From Mycobacterium sp. E2733 (lineage in GTDB: Bacteria; Actinomycetota; Actinomycetes; Mycobacteriales; Mycobacteriaceae), in assembly GCF_001667585.1 (NCBI RefSeq), contig NZ_LZJZ01000104.1, forward strand, positions 1-64,000: 64,000 nt of DNA. The letters are read 5' to 3'. A program made the position numbers and the translations under genes. The notes beneath the pieces are model-generated. The model was not told the origin of the DNA. It saw only the letters and a program-made list of their open reading frames with translations, and searched no databases. Positions 1 through 9,106 of this stretch are shown here, one piece after another. Numbering within the stretch: the stretch's first letter is position 1; every line of letters begins with the position of its first letter.

Positions 1-1020
1 CGCCGCCCGCCAGGCGCCCTCCTCTGCCCCGGTCGTGTTGCGGTGACCGAACAGGGTTTGCGGCGCGAAGATCGCGGCGGCCGCCGCCCACGCCAGGTAG
101 CCCTCGAACCCGACCCCGGCGGTCGATGTGTTCTGCGCGATGCCGTGGAACGCGTCGATGTCCCGCCCCAGAGGCAGGACCCACACCAGGATTCCGGCGG
201 CCAGGGTCGACGTGCCGAGCGCGACGGTGGCCAACCGCGCGGCCCTGGTGCTGCGCAGCAACCACCTGGCCGCGACCAGGACGGCCACCAGCGCCACCAC
301 GCCGTACACCACCGCCGTCACGATGACGGCGACGTTCTGCTTGCCGAACGCGGCTTCCCCGCCGGCGCTCTGCAGCGCGTAGCGCACCCGCCAGTACAGG
401 TTGAAGCCAAAGCTGAGCACCGCCAACGCCATCGATGCGTAGCCGATGAGCCTGGCCCACCTCAGCCACCCGGTGTGCTCGTCGCCCTCGGGAACCGGTC
501 CCGTGCGAGCCCCGGCGGCCACCGCTTGCGCGCTCAGCATGCAGCCGGCGATTCCCACCCACGCGCCCGGCCCCACCCCGCCCGGCACGTGCACCGTGCC
601 ACCGAACCGGACGGTCTCGACCGCGTCGAAGACCACGAACACCAGCACCAGCAGCGCGTAGGGGACGTTGAGCCCCAGGCGAAGTCGGCCCGACCAAGCG
701 GGGTTGAACCGCGCGCCGGAGGACCTCCAGGAACCCGCCACGGCGACGGCGATGACGGACAGCGCGGTCACGGCGAGCAGCACCGCGAACAGGGCCGGGC
801 GGCTGTCGGGAATCCCGACGCCGAAGTACAGATTCCACGGCAGGAACAGCGCGGCGACGAGCAGCGCGACGGCGGTCAGGTCGCTGACGATGTGCAAGCG
901 CCGCGTCGCATCCCCCGCCGGCGGAGCGCCGGGGGCCGGCCGGATGATGCGAGCGGTCTGCTGCGCCTGCCCGGGATCGATCGGGCCGGTAGGCGCGTCG
1001 TCACTGCTCTGGATCACCAT
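1..1020 (-). CDS. Integral membrane protein, Rv0537c-like (3' end off window)
   Basis: The reading frame starts at ATG 1018-1020 and is still open at base 1, so 340 residues are visible and the C-terminus is missing. After a short polar N-terminus rich in Pro and Ala come several hydrophobic segments (first at about residues 48-65, then about 75-95, 118-135, 190-210, 230-250 and later), which marks a polytopic inner-membrane protein. No catalytic motif is visible. It lies head to head with the Rv0538-like gene, as in M. tuberculosis, and the identification rests mainly on that synteny. A G-rich stretch just upstream of the ATG could serve as ribosome binding site. Function unknown. Confidence 0.8.
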   Translation of the reverse strand, partial: MVIQSSDDAPTGPIDPGQAQQTARIIRPAPGAPPAGDATRRLHIVSDLTAVALLVAALFLPWNLYFGVGIPDSRPALFAVLLAVTALSVIAVAVAGSWRSSGARFNPAWSGRLRLGLNVPYALLVLVFVVFDAVETVRFGGTVHVPGGVGPGAWVGIAGCMLSAQAVAAGARTGPVPEGDEHTGWLRWARLIGYASMALAVLSFGFNLYWRVRYALQSAGGEAAFGKQNVAVIVTAVVYGVVALVAVLVAARWLLRSTRAARLATVALGTSTLAAGILVWVLPLGRDIDAFHGIAQNTSTAGVGFEGYLAWAAAAAIFAPQTLFGHRNTTGAEEGAWRAA

Positions 1021-1243
1021 GCCCCCCGGAATTCACGCGGCGGGTGAATACCCTGCCGGGTCGACCGCACCGCTCGCTTGCGAACATATTCTCCGGCGAC
1101 CGTCCTGTCGTTCGAGAAGCTGGTTACGCTGCGCTAGTAAGCAAACCTTGTCGCCCGAATAACGGATACTGCCAACGGTATCGCAAGTGTAATGATGCCG
1201 GGACATTGCTGGTCGTGGGGTAGCCAGCCGAAGGAGAACCGGG

Positions 1244-2839
1244 ATGGACGTCGTGTTGGGGGTCGCGGTCACTGGCCCCGTTGCCCGCTTGGCGCTTGTC
1301 GGGCCGGGCGCGGACGTGATCGACCAATCCGTCGTCGACCTGGGGGAGAACCCGGTCGGGAAACTCACCGAGACGGTGGTCGGCACCAATCGGCTTCTGG
1401 CGGACGAGAACCACCGGCTGGTCGGCACCCGGGTGTGCTGGAGCGACGATCCGCGGGCCGGTCAGCTGCGGCAAGCGCTGGAGAACTCCGGCGTCCCCAA
1501 CGTCGCGGTGCTCTCCGAGTCGCAGGCGGTGACCGCCCTGATGCGCGCGGCCGGCCGGCCCGGCGCCGCGCTGGTGATGAACGACGCGACGGCGACGCTG
1601 TCGGTGCCGGCTTCGGCCGATGACCAGAACGCACCGCCGACCGTGCTGGCACAGGAGCCACTCGCCGGGGGCGACGCGACGGCGACGTTCAACACGATGA
1701 TGGCCGAACTCAGCTCCCGGCCCAACGCCCCGAGCGAGGTGTACCTGGTGGGCGCTTCGCCCGAGGTGGCCCAGGTCGCCGACCAGTTTCACGATGCGTC
1801 GACGATGCGGGTGCAGGTCGCCGACGACCCCTCCTTTGCGCTCGCCCGTGGCGCGGCGATCGCGGCCGCGGCGACGGCATTGGCGGCCGGGGATGCCACC
1901 GCGATGGCGCCGGCCGTGGGGCTCACCGGGGACGAGACCGCGATGGCCCCCGTCGGGCTCACCGGGGACGAGACGACCATGGTGCCCCCGCCAAATGCGG
2001 AGCAGCCGCAGCTGGCGTACTCGATGACCGAGGACGGTGAGCCGCTCCCCGACCTCGATGAGTATGGGGACGAATACGACGACTTCGACGAGACCGCGGT
2101 CATCCCCTCGCGGCTCAGCCGCCGGTCCTTATTGGTGGGCAACGCCGTGATCGCCTTCGCGGTCATCGGTTTCGCCTCGCTAGCCGCCGCCGTGGCCATT
2201 GCGGTCCGTCCCACCGCGAGTCAACAGCCGGTGGTGGGACACCAGAATGCCGCCCCGGGAAAGTTCATGCCGTTGTTGCCCACCCAGCAGCAGGCACCGG
2301 TGCCACCACCTCCGGTTGATCAGCCCAACGCCGGTTTCCAGGGCGGCGTCGTCCCGGACGCCAACGGTCTCCTTCCGGCGCAGGGTGGTGGCGGGCCGGC
2401 CGTCCCCGCCGCGCCGGTGTCGCCCGGCACTCCCGGCCTCGTGCCCAACCCGAATCCCGCTGTGCCCCTTCCGGTCCCGATCATCGTTCCGGTTCCGGTG
2501 TATCCGCCGTACACCCCGCCGACGTTCACGACGCCGACAACCACGACCACGACCACGACAACGCCGACGGGTCCGTCCACCACGACACCGACAACGACGA
2601 CGCCCACCACGACGGAGCCGTCCACCACGACACCGACAACGACGACGCCGACGACCACGACGTCACCGCACGTGATAACGACGACCCCACCGACGAGCAC
2701 GAAGGCGCCGTTCACCTCGACGCAGGCGCCGACAACTCAGGCCCTACCCCCCAGCACGCAACAGACGGTGGCCCCGCCGCACACGCAGACCCCGCAAACG
2801 CTCGCCCCGCAGCAGCCACGCACCCATCGCGGGTTCTGA
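1244..2839 (+). CDS. Membrane-anchored Pro/Thr-rich protein, Rv0538-like
   Basis: A 531-residue protein starting at ATG 1244 behind an AAGGAGAA ribosome binding site. Residues 1 to about 225 form a folded cytoplasmic-type domain shared by mycobacterial proteins of this type. A short acidic linker carries two 12-residue repeats of the type GLTGDETAMAP. A single transmembrane helix lies near residues 293-320, followed by a Pro-rich stretch and then a low-complexity Thr-rich tail (runs of TTTT and TTTPTT) predicted to face the periplasm or cell wall. M. tuberculosis Rv0538 has the same architecture and a similar length. The Thr/Pro tail could be a site for O-mannosylation, which is inference. 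No enzymatic motif is visible. Confidence 0.9.
   Translation: MDVVLGVAVTGPVARLALVGPGADVIDQSVVDLGENPVGKLTETVVGTNRLLADENHRLVGTRVCWSDDPRAGQLRQALENSGVPNVAVLSESQAVTALMRAAGRPGAALVMNDATATLSVPASADDQNAPPTVLAQEPLAGGDATATFNTMMAELSSRPNAPSEVYLVGASPEVAQVADQFHDASTMRVQVADDPSFALARGAAIAAAATALAAGDATAMAPAVGLTGDETAMAPVGLTGDETTMVPPPNAEQPQLAYSMTEDGEPLPDLDEYGDEYDDFDETAVIPSRLSRRSLLVGNAVIAFAVIGFASLAAAVAIAVRPTASQQPVVGHQNAAPGKFMPLLPTQQQAPVPPPPVDQPNAGFQGGVVPDANGLLPAQGGGGPAVPAAPVSPGTPGLVPNPNPAVPLPVPIIVPVPVYPPYTPPTFTTPTTTTTTTTTPTGPSTTTPTTTTPTTTEPSTTTPTTTTPTTTTSPHVITTTPPTSTKAPFTSTQAPTTQALPPSTQQTVAPPHTQTPQTLAPQQPRTHRGF
1916..1987 (+). repeat. 36-bp tandem duplication inside the Rv0538-like gene
   Basis: Two adjacent 36-bp units (1916-1951 and 1952-1987) each encode a VGLTGDETxM-type peptide. 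The first 20 or so bases are nearly identical between units, so this is a recent in-frame duplication in the linker before the transmembrane segment. Copy number could vary between strains. Confidence 0.8.
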
Positions 2840-2846
2840 GGCGTCC

Positions 2847-3500
2847 ATGCCCGACGCCGTGACGGTGGTGCTGCCCTGTCTCAACGAAGAGGAGTCGCTG
2901 CCCGCCGTGCTGGCGGCGATCCCGGCCGGATACCGGGCGCTGGTCGTTGACAACAACAGCACCGACGACACCGCCGGGGTCGCCCGGCGGCACGGTGCCC
3001 GGGTCGTGGTCGAGGCGCGCGCCGGCTACGGCTCGGCGGTGCACGCCGGCGTGGTGGCCGCGACCACTCCGATCGTTGCGGTCATCGACGCCGACGGTTC
3101 GATGGACGCCGGTGACCTGCCCCGGCTGGTCGCCGCGCTCGAACAGGGTGCCGATCTGGTGATCGGGCGGCGCCGGCCGGTGGCCGGTCTGCATTGGCCG
3201 TGGGTGGCCCGAGTCGGCACCGTGGTGATGAGCTGGCGGCTGCGCACCCGGCACGGATTACCGGTGCACGACATCGCGCCGATGCGGGTGGCCCGGCGCG
3301 ATGCGCTGTTGAAACTCGGTGTCGCCGACCGACGTTCGGGTTACCCGCTGGAGCTGTTGGTGCGCGCCGCGGCCGCCGGCTGGCGCGTGGTCGAACTCGA
3401 TGTCAGCTACGGACCGCGGACCGGCGGCAAGTCGAAGGTGAGCGGTTCGTTGCGGGGGAGCATCACCGCGATCCTCGACTTCTGGAAGGTGATCTCGTGA
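2847..3500 (+). CDS. Polyprenyl/dolichyl-phosphate sugar synthase-like GT2 glycosyltransferase (Rv0539-like)
   Basis: A 217-residue GT-A glycosyltransferase of family 2. The N-terminus has VLPCLNEEESL, a nucleotide-sugar binding start, then VVDNNSTDDT, and a DxD-type DADGS near residues 89-93, where a divalent metal and the nucleotide sugar would bind. There are no transmembrane helices, so it would act as a soluble or peripheral enzyme on the cytoplasmic face, probably moving a sugar to a polyprenyl phosphate. The donor cannot be read from sequence. It starts 7 bp after the upstream gene with a GAGG motif and overlaps the next gene by GTGA, so the three genes look co-transcribed. Confidence 0.88.
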   Translation: MPDAVTVVLPCLNEEESLPAVLAAIPAGYRALVVDNNSTDDTAGVARRHGARVVVEARAGYGSAVHAGVVAATTPIVAVIDADGSMDAGDLPRLVAALEQGADLVIGRRRPVAGLHWPWVARVGTVVMSWRLRTRHGLPVHDIAPMRVARRDALLKLGVADRRSGYPLELLVRAAAAGWRVVELDVSYGPRTGGKSKVSGSLRGSITAILDFWKVIS

Positions 3501-4159
3501 GCGTCGCGCCGGTGACGCTGCTGGTGGTCGCCAAGGCGCCCGAGCCGGGCCGGGCCAAGACCCGGCTGGCCACGACGGTCGGGGACCTCGTCGCCGCCGA
3601 AATCGCCGCGGCCGCACTGCTGGACACACTGGACGCGGTGGCCGCCGCACCGGCGGCGAGGCGGGTGGTGGCCATGACCGGCGACCTGAGCGCCGCCGCC
3701 GGTGCCGGCGACATCCGGGAACGGCTGCGGTCCTTCACGGTGATTCCCCAACGCGGTGACGACTTCGCCGACCGCCTGGCCAACGCCCATGCCGACGCTT
3801 CTGACGGCTATCCGGTCGTGCAGATCGGCATGGACACCCCCCAGGTGACCGCCGACCTGCTGACCGACTGTGCGCGCCTGCTGCAGGAGGCGCCGGCCGT
3901 GCTCGGGCCGGCCGTTGATGGCGGTTGGTGGGTGCTTGGTTTACGGAGCCCCGCAGCGGCCGAATGCCTGCGCACCGTCCCGATGTCCCAGCCCGATACC
4001 GGATTGCTGACGTACCGGGCGTTGCACGACTTGGGAATTGGGGTGTACCCGGCGCCGCAGCTGGCCGACTTCGACGTCGCCGACGACGTCGCCGCGGTGC
4101 GCGAAGCGTGCGGGCCCGCCAGCCGCTTCGCGAAGGTGACCCGCGCGGCCGGGCTGTAG
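3497..4159 (+). CDS. DUF2064 family glycosyltransferase-like protein (Rv0540-like)
   Basis: A 220-residue protein whose GTG start (3497) overlaps the stop of the GT2 gene in a GTGA arrangement, implying translational coupling. The N-terminus VTLLVVAKAPEPGRAKTRL is typical of the DUF2064/TIGR04282 glycosyltransferase-like family. A MDTPQ motif near residue 112 and GPAVDGGWWVLGL near residue 136 follow; these usually form the nucleotide-sugar pocket. The pairing with a GT2 enzyme is conserved in M. tuberculosis (Rv0539-Rv0540), so the two probably work in one sugar-transfer or sugar-activation pathway. Substrate unknown. Confidence 0.88.
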   Translation: MSVAPVTLLVVAKAPEPGRAKTRLATTVGDLVAAEIAAAALLDTLDAVAAAPAARRVVAMTGDLSAAAGAGDIRERLRSFTVIPQRGDDFADRLANAHADASDGYPVVQIGMDTPQVTADLLTDCARLLQEAPAVLGPAVDGGWWVLGLRSPAAAECLRTVPMSQPDTGLLTYRALHDLGIGVYPAPQLADFDVADDVAAVREACGPASRFAKVTRAAGL

Positions 4160-4165
4160 CCGCGA

Positions 4166-5518
4166 CTACCAGTTCGTGACGATGACGGTGTTGAGCGCCA
4201 CGGCGCCGGCGGCGTTGAGCGCCAGCCACATCCGGTGCGACCGTACGGGCAGCAGCGCGGGCGCCGCGGTGAGCCAGATGGTGAAGGGCAGCCAGATCCG
4301 CTCGACCTCGGCCTTGCTGAGCATGCTCAGATCCGCGCAGGCGATGGCGGCCAGCACCGCGAGCAGCAGCAGGTGGAATCCGGAGCGGCGGCGGATGGCC
4401 GCCACGTCGAAGACCCGGCTGACGCCGGCGACGCTGCCCACCCCGATCGCGCACACCACGGACGCCAGGTTGGCCCAACTCCAGTACTGAAACGGGCGGT
4501 TTTTGGCGATGCCCTGCCAATAGCGTTGCTGCACAAGGGTATAGCCGTCGAACCAGTAGAACCCCGCGACCGCGAAGGTTGAGGCCACCGCCACCGCGGC
4601 CAGTGTCGCCGGGCCCAGCGCCCGCAGCACCGCGCGCCAGTCGGCGGCCGATGCCAGCACCGCCAGGGCCGGAAGCCCCATCAACATCAGGCCGTAGTTA
4701 CAGAACACGCCCCAGCCCAGCAGCAGGCCCGCGGCGGCGGCCACCAACGCGGGGAGCCGGACCGGTCGGTGCACCGCCACGGCCAACAGCGCGATGCCCC
4801 ATGCCGCGACTCCGGCGAAGTAGCCGTCGGCGGAGACCGCGACCCAGATTGCGGTCGGCGCCACGGCCACGAACGGCGCCGCCCGCCGCGCGGTCTGCTC
4901 GTCGGCCAGCGCGCGAACGGCGATCAGCACCGCGGCCGACGCGCTGGAGCCGACCAGCAGGCACAGCAGCCCCGCCCACGCGCCCCCGTGCAGGCCGACG
5001 CGGTCCAGCCAGACGAACGTCAGCAGCGCGCCGGGCGGATGCCCGGAGACGTGAGTGGTCCAGGAGTTCGGTTGGTAGTCGACGATCCGGCTCGCGAACG
5101 TGCGCACCGTGGCCGGGATGTCGGTGATGCCCGGCACCTGTGACAGATACTCGTCCCGGGTCGTCAGGCGGCCGGCGAAGCCGCGCTGCCACCCGTCGAT
5201 CATCGCCAGCGCGAACGCCCAGCCGCAGGCGGTGACCCAGGTGCTCACCGTCAGGATCCGCCACGAAAGACGTTGCGCCAGAATCGGTCCCCACGCCACC
5301 GCGGCAACCGCGAGCGCGATGGCCGGCCCGGTGCCCCAACTGGCGTGGATTTCCCAGGCGCCGAAAATCGGCGCTGCCCCCGCGTGCGTGCCGAACCGCT
5401 CCTGGCCCACATCGGTCCGCGGCCGTATGCCCCAGTGCAGTCGCGGCAGGACGAACGCCGCCAACACCAGCACCACTCCGACCGCGACGGTCGCTAGCTC
5501 CCGACGTGCCACCCTCAC
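4166..5518 (-). CDS. Polytopic membrane protein, possible GT-C glycosyltransferase (Rv0541c-like)
   Basis: A 450-residue protein rich in hydrophobic helices (I count about ten or more). The GTG at 5518 is chosen because it lies 11 bp after the menE stop and gives a length matching M. tuberculosis Rv0541c. A frame extending further upstream overlaps menE entirely and looks non-coding. The first helix follows the basic start VRVARREL. A loop with HVSGHPPGAL near residue 165 is a conserved-looking polar segment. I recall Rv0541c being listed among predicted GT-C mannosyl- or arabinosyltransferase-like proteins, but no DxD or EE motif is decisive here. It lies downstream of menE on the same strand, probably in the same transcript. 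Confidence 0.82.
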   Translation of the reverse strand: MRVARRELATVAVGVVLVLAAFVLPRLHWGIRPRTDVGQERFGTHAGAAPIFGAWEIHASWGTGPAIALAVAAVAWGPILAQRLSWRILTVSTWVTACGWAFALAMIDGWQRGFAGRLTTRDEYLSQVPGITDIPATVRTFASRIVDYQPNSWTTHVSGHPPGALLTFVWLDRVGLHGGAWAGLLCLLVGSSASAAVLIAVRALADEQTARRAAPFVAVAPTAIWVAVSADGYFAGVAAWGIALLAVAVHRPVRLPALVAAAAGLLLGWGVFCNYGLMLMGLPALAVLASAADWRAVLRALGPATLAAVAVASTFAVAGFYWFDGYTLVQQRYWQGIAKNRPFQYWSWANLASVVCAIGVGSVAGVSRVFDVAAIRRRSGFHLLLLAVLAAIACADLSMLSKAEVERIWLPFTIWLTAAPALLPVRSHRMWLALNAAGAVALNTVIVTNW

Positions 5519-5529
5519 GGTCGACCAGC

Positions 5530-6633
5530 CTATTGATCGTCCGAACCGCCGAAGCGGCGCGCCAACGCCGCCCGGTCCACCTTGCCGATGCCGCGCCGCG
5601 GCAGCGTGTCGACGAGGTGGACCTCGCGCGGGGCGGCGGTGGCGTCGAGGGTGCGCGTCACGTGGGCGCGCAGTGCGTCCAGCGTCGGCGCCGCGCAACC
5701 CTCGGCGACCACGATCGCGGCGCCCACCCGTTGGCCCAGCCGGTCGTCGGCAACGCCGAAGACCGCGCAGTCCGCCACGGCGGGATGGGTGCCCAGCGCG
5801 GACTCGACCAGCTGCGGCAGCACGGTCAACCCGCCCGTGCTGATCGCGTCGTCGGCACGACCCAGCACGGTCAGGACGCCGGCCTCGTCGACAACGCCGA
5901 GATCGTCGGTGCGGAACCAGCCCGGCTCGGCGAACGGGTCGGGGTCCACGGGGTTGCGGTAGCCCTTGGCCAGGGTCGCGCCCCCGAGGACGATGCGACC
6001 GTCGTCGGCCACCCGGACCGATACGCCGCCCAGCGGTACGCCGTCGTAGACGCAGCCGCCGGCGGTTTCGCTCATCCCGTAGGTGCGGACCACGGCGATG
6101 CCGGCGGCCGCCGCGGCGTCGAGCACGCCCCGCGGGGCCGGGCCGCCGCCGAGCAACACGGCGTCGAGTTCGGCGAGCGCGGCCGCGGCCGCCGGGTCGG
6201 TCAGCGCCTTGGCCAACTGCGTGGCGACCAGCGACGCGTAGCGCCGGCCCGACCCCAATCGCCGTATCGCGCCGGGCAATTCGGCGACCTCGAAGCCTTC
6301 GGAGACGTCCATCTCGACGGGCGTCGAGCCGGCGAGCGCGCTGCGCACCAGCATCTGCAGCCCGGCGATGTGATACGGCGGCAGTGCGAGCAGCCAGCTG
6401 CCCGGCCCACCGAGGCGGTCATGCGTGGCCGCCGCGCTGGCCGTCAGCGCGGCCGCCGTCAGCAGGGCGCCCTTGGGGGCACCTGTCGTTCCCGACGTCG
6501 TCACCACCAGGGCCACGTCGTCGTCGATGTCTTCCCCGACCCGAAGGGCCGCCGAAAGCGCATCCGAGGAAGGGCCGAGAACGACCAGTGCGGACTCCCG
6601 GCCGTCCAGCACACGTTGCAGAGCGGGTAACAA
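5530..6633 (-). CDS. menE: o-Succinylbenzoate-CoA ligase MenE
   Basis: An ANL-superfamily adenylating enzyme of about 367 residues that activates o-succinylbenzoate to its CoA thioester in menaquinone synthesis. The AMP-binding P-loop TTSGTTGAPKG lies near residues 45-55, followed by GGGPAPR, YGMSET, the FRTDDLG motif and a C-terminal GKVDRAAL, in which the Lys is the adenylation lysine. The protein is short for an ANL enzyme, as in other mycobacterial MenE proteins. The start is uncertain: TTG 6633 is used here, and GTG 6612 matches the M. tuberculosis start better, but neither has a clear Shine-Dalgarno sequence. It sits just after the DUF3349 gene. Confidence 0.92.
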   Translation of the reverse strand: MLPALQRVLDGRESALVVLGPSSDALSAALRVGEDIDDDVALVVTTSGTTGAPKGALLTAAALTASAAATHDRLGGPGSWLLALPPYHIAGLQMLVRSALAGSTPVEMDVSEGFEVAELPGAIRRLGSGRRYASLVATQLAKALTDPAAAAALAELDAVLLGGGPAPRGVLDAAAAAGIAVVRTYGMSETAGGCVYDGVPLGGVSVRVADDGRIVLGGATLAKGYRNPVDPDPFAEPGWFRTDDLGVVDEAGVLTVLGRADDAISTGGLTVLPQLVESALGTHPAVADCAVFGVADDRLGQRVGAAIVVAEGCAAPTLDALRAHVTRTLDATAAPREVHLVDTLPRRGIGKVDRAALARRFGGSDDQ

Positions 6634-6680
6634 CGACGAGACGGCCGAACCCGGCGAGACGGTCTGGGCGCGCAGTACGG

Positions 6681-6983
6681 CTATGCGGGGTCCTCGATCT
6701 GGTCCGCGTCATCGAACGGCCAGCCCTGCGCCTGCAGCCGGACCCGCACCCGCTCGACGTCGTCGGGTGTGGGCAACTCATCGGTGATCTGCGTGATCAA
6801 CACGCCGATGTCGACGTCGTCGAACTCGCCGCGCCGGATCAGCTCGTTGGCCACTTCCTTGACCTCGTCGTTGGACATCCGGCGGGCCAGCAGCGCCAGC
6901 ACCGGGAAGGTGTCCGTCGGCGGGACGCCTTCCGGGTATCCCGCGCGCAGCCACGAGACAATCGAATTCAGAAATCCGTTCAC
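6681..6983 (-). CDS. DUF3349 family small protein (Rv0543c-like)
   Basis: A 100-residue acidic, helical protein starting at GTG 6983 behind a GGGGGAG ribosome binding site. It has the sequence pattern of the DUF3349 family (start NGFLNSIVSWLRAGYPEGVP, then a C-terminal segment of charged helices), which has paralogues in mycobacteria. It has no signal peptide, transmembrane segment or catalytic motif. Its conserved place upstream of menE suggests co-transcription, but nothing shows a role in menaquinone synthesis. Function unknown. Confidence 0.88.
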   Translation of the reverse strand: MNGFLNSIVSWLRAGYPEGVPPTDTFPVLALLARRMSNDEVKEVANELIRRGEFDDVDIGVLITQITDELPTPDDVERVRVRLQAQGWPFDDADQIEDPA

Positions 6984-7039
6984 GCTGGTACAGCTCCCCC
7001 CGGTGTCCGGCTCGGTAACGCGGTGGGCATCGCTCGATG

Positions 7040-7339
7040 CTACTTGGGTTTGGCTCCAAGGAAAGCGACGCCGGTGTGATGGGCGATGAAATCCCGGGAG
7101 ATGTACGCCAGAGCAAAGGCGATGACCAGGAGTACGACCGCATAGATCGCCCATGCGAGGGCCAGCAGCACCGGGTTCTTCGGTGATGAGCTCCCGTTGG
7201 CGCTTGCCTGCCCGGCTCCCACCGCGTGGAATCGGAGCCCCAGGGCGAACAGCGCCGGCAACGCGGCTCCGGCCAGCATGGCGAAGAGCAGGATCTTGAG
7301 GGAGGCCTGATAGTTGAACCAGTCGCTGAAGTGACTCAT
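7040..7339 (-). CDS. Small two-helix membrane protein (Rv0544c-like)
   Basis: A 99-residue protein beginning at ATG 7339, which shares one base with the TGA stop of pitA (TGATG), so translation is probably coupled to pitA. Two hydrophobic segments (about residues 14-37 and 57-80) flank a polar Ser/Asn/Lys loop, and the C-terminus is basic. The tight overlap with a phosphate permease suggests an accessory subunit of the transporter or of its membrane neighbourhood. That is inference; no motif supports it. Confidence 0.85.
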   Translation of the reverse strand: MSHFSDWFNYQASLKILLFAMLAGAALPALFALGLRFHAVGAGQASANGSSSPKNPVLLALAWAIYAVVLLVIAFALAYISRDFIAHHTGVAFLGAKPK

Positions 7340-8574
7340 CAAACGTGCGCCTTCATCGTGGGGTCGTCGGAGTCGTACCGGGGCTTGGGGCCCACCTTGG
7401 GGGCACCGTCCGCCGGCGGCAGGTGATCGTCGGCGGCTTCGAGTCCGGTGGTCAGGTCGCCCTTCCATTCGGCGTTGACATTCTTGTGGTCGACCTTGAC
7501 CTTGCGCGACCGGATGTAGATGGTGGCCGAAACCGCGACCAGCAGCGCGAAGCCGACGATCGCGCCGGGGTAGCCACCGATGTAGTGCACGATCCAGTAG
7601 GTGATCGCACCGACCAGCCCGGCCAGCGGCAGCGTCACCAGCCAGGCGACACCCATGCGACCGGCGACGCCCCAGCGGACCTCGCCGCCTGGCTTGCCGA
7701 GCCCACTGCCCAGCACCGAACCCGTGCACACCTGGGTGGTCGACAGCGCGTAGCCGAAGTGGGCGGAGAGCAAAATCACCGCGGCGGAGGAGGACTCGGC
7801 CGCCATGCCCTGCGGCGACTGAATCTCGACCAGTCCCTTGCCCAGGGTCCGGATGATGCGCCAGCCACCCAGGTAGGTGCCCAACGCCATCGACACCGCG
7901 CAGCCGACGATGACCCACAGCGGCGGCATGGCGGCGTTCTTGCTGACCGAGCCGTAGGACATCAGCGCCAGGAAGATGATGCCCATCGTCTTCTGGGCGT
8001 CGTTGGTGCCGTGCGCCAGCGAGACCAGCGATGCCGAGCCCCACTGGCCGTACCGGAAGCCGGCCTCGGTGCGCTTGGTCGGGATGCCGCGGGTGATCCG
8101 GTAGACCAGCCAGGTCGCCACGGCCCCGACCAAGATGGCCAGGATCGCCGAAACGACGGCCGGGATGATCGCCTTGGACACCACGCCTTTCCAGATCACC
8201 CCGTGCGCGCCGACCGCCGCGATGGTGGCGCCGACGATGCCGCCGATCAGGGCATGCGAAGAACTCGAGGGGATACCGAGGAGCCAGGTCAGCAGGTTCC
8301 ACACGATGCCGCCGACCAGGCCGGCGAAGACCAACTCCAGCGTCACGATGTGCCCGTCGATCAGGCCCTTGGCGATGGTGGCGGCGACCGCGGTGGACAT
8401 GAACGCGCCCACCAGATTCAGCACCGCGGAGAGCGCGACCGCCGCCTTGGGCTTGAGCGCGCCGCTGGCGATGGAGGTCGCCATCGCGTTGCCGGTGTCG
8501 TGGAAGCCGTTCGTGAAATCGAAAGCCAGTGCCGTGATTACGACAATGATCAAAAGGAACAACTGGATGTTCAC
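7339..8574 (-). CDS. pitA: Low-affinity inorganic phosphate transporter PitA
   Basis: A 411-residue PiT-family permease starting at GTG 8574. The family signature FDFTNGFHDTGNAMA lies at residues 19-33, and the second conserved segment SLAHGTNDAQKTMGI lies near residue 185. The duplicated GFHDxxN/HGTNDAQ motifs form the phosphate and cation site. About ten hydrophobic segments are visible, with a cytoplasmic loop and a polar C-terminal tail rich in Asp and Lys. It imports metal-phosphate or phosphate with protons across the inner membrane. It is first in a two-gene unit with the small membrane protein. Confidence 0.95.
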   Translation of the reverse strand: MNIQLFLLIIVVITALAFDFTNGFHDTGNAMATSIASGALKPKAAVALSAVLNLVGAFMSTAVAATIAKGLIDGHIVTLELVFAGLVGGIVWNLLTWLLGIPSSSSHALIGGIVGATIAAVGAHGVIWKGVVSKAIIPAVVSAILAILVGAVATWLVYRITRGIPTKRTEAGFRYGQWGSASLVSLAHGTNDAQKTMGIIFLALMSYGSVSKNAAMPPLWVIVGCAVSMALGTYLGGWRIIRTLGKGLVEIQSPQGMAAESSSAAVILLSAHFGYALSTTQVCTGSVLGSGLGKPGGEVRWGVAGRMGVAWLVTLPLAGLVGAITYWIVHYIGGYPGAIVGFALLVAVSATIYIRSRKVKVDHKNVNAEWKGDLTTGLEAADDHLPPADGAPKVGPKPRYDSDDPTMKAHV

Positions 8575-8671
8575 AGCGCCCGATTCTGGTGGTAGGGGGA
8601 TTCCATTGTCGAATGCAGGAAGACCCGAATCGCGGATGTATTTGGAGTCGTCGCCAGATGTTACCTCTCAG

Positions 8672-9079
8672 TTAACCAGAATTTCCCTGCGGTTTACCTC
8701 GGGTGTCGCGGCGCAGCGGGTGGTCAGGCGGGATTTGAACGAAGATCAGCGTGATCCCGTCCGGGTCCGTCACGTGCATCTCGTATAGGCCCCACGGTTC
8801 TTGACGCGCCTCACGTGCGATCGGCACGCCCCGGCTTTGCAACTCGGCCTGGGTCGCCTCGATGTCGCGGACCTGCAGCCACAGCGCGCCGGGAAAGGGG
8901 CCCCGGGAGTGGTCCGGGGAGCCGTAGCCCGCCAGCTCCAGCAACGACTGGCCGGCGAAAAAGACTGTGCCCGCGCCGTATTCACGGGCTATCGCGAGCC
9001 CGATCTGGTCCCGGTAAAAGGCCAACGACTGCTGATAGTCCGCCGGCCGGAAGAGCATCCGGCTGGCCAGGATCTCCAT
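8672..9079 (-). CDS. VOC/glyoxalase-superfamily protein (Rv0546c-like)
   Basis: A 135-residue single-domain vicinal-oxygen-chelate protein. It has the beta-alpha-beta pattern of the fold: start ASRMLFRPADYQQSLAFYRD, then TVFFAGQSLLELAG, and a second half with ALWLQVRDIEAT and EMHVTDPDGITLIFVQ, where the Glu and Asp-Pro-Asp-Gly turn are typical metal-site and strand positions. The substrate cannot be inferred. ATG 9079 is the start. It lies about 97 bp from pitA and is probably a separate unit. Confidence 0.88.
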   Translation of the reverse strand: MEILASRMLFRPADYQQSLAFYRDQIGLAIAREYGAGTVFFAGQSLLELAGYGSPDHSRGPFPGALWLQVRDIEATQAELQSRGVPIAREARQEPWGLYEMHVTDPDGITLIFVQIPPDHPLRRDTRGKPQGNSG

Positions 9080-9106
9080 AGCGTCGTGTCTATCACATAC
9101 GCCGGT

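Noticed and set aside
43..1047. A 334-codon open frame on the plus strand
   Set aside because: It runs antisense to the Rv0537c-like membrane protein, encodes an Arg/His/Gln-rich low-complexity product and has no ribosome binding site. This is the usual GC-rich shadow.
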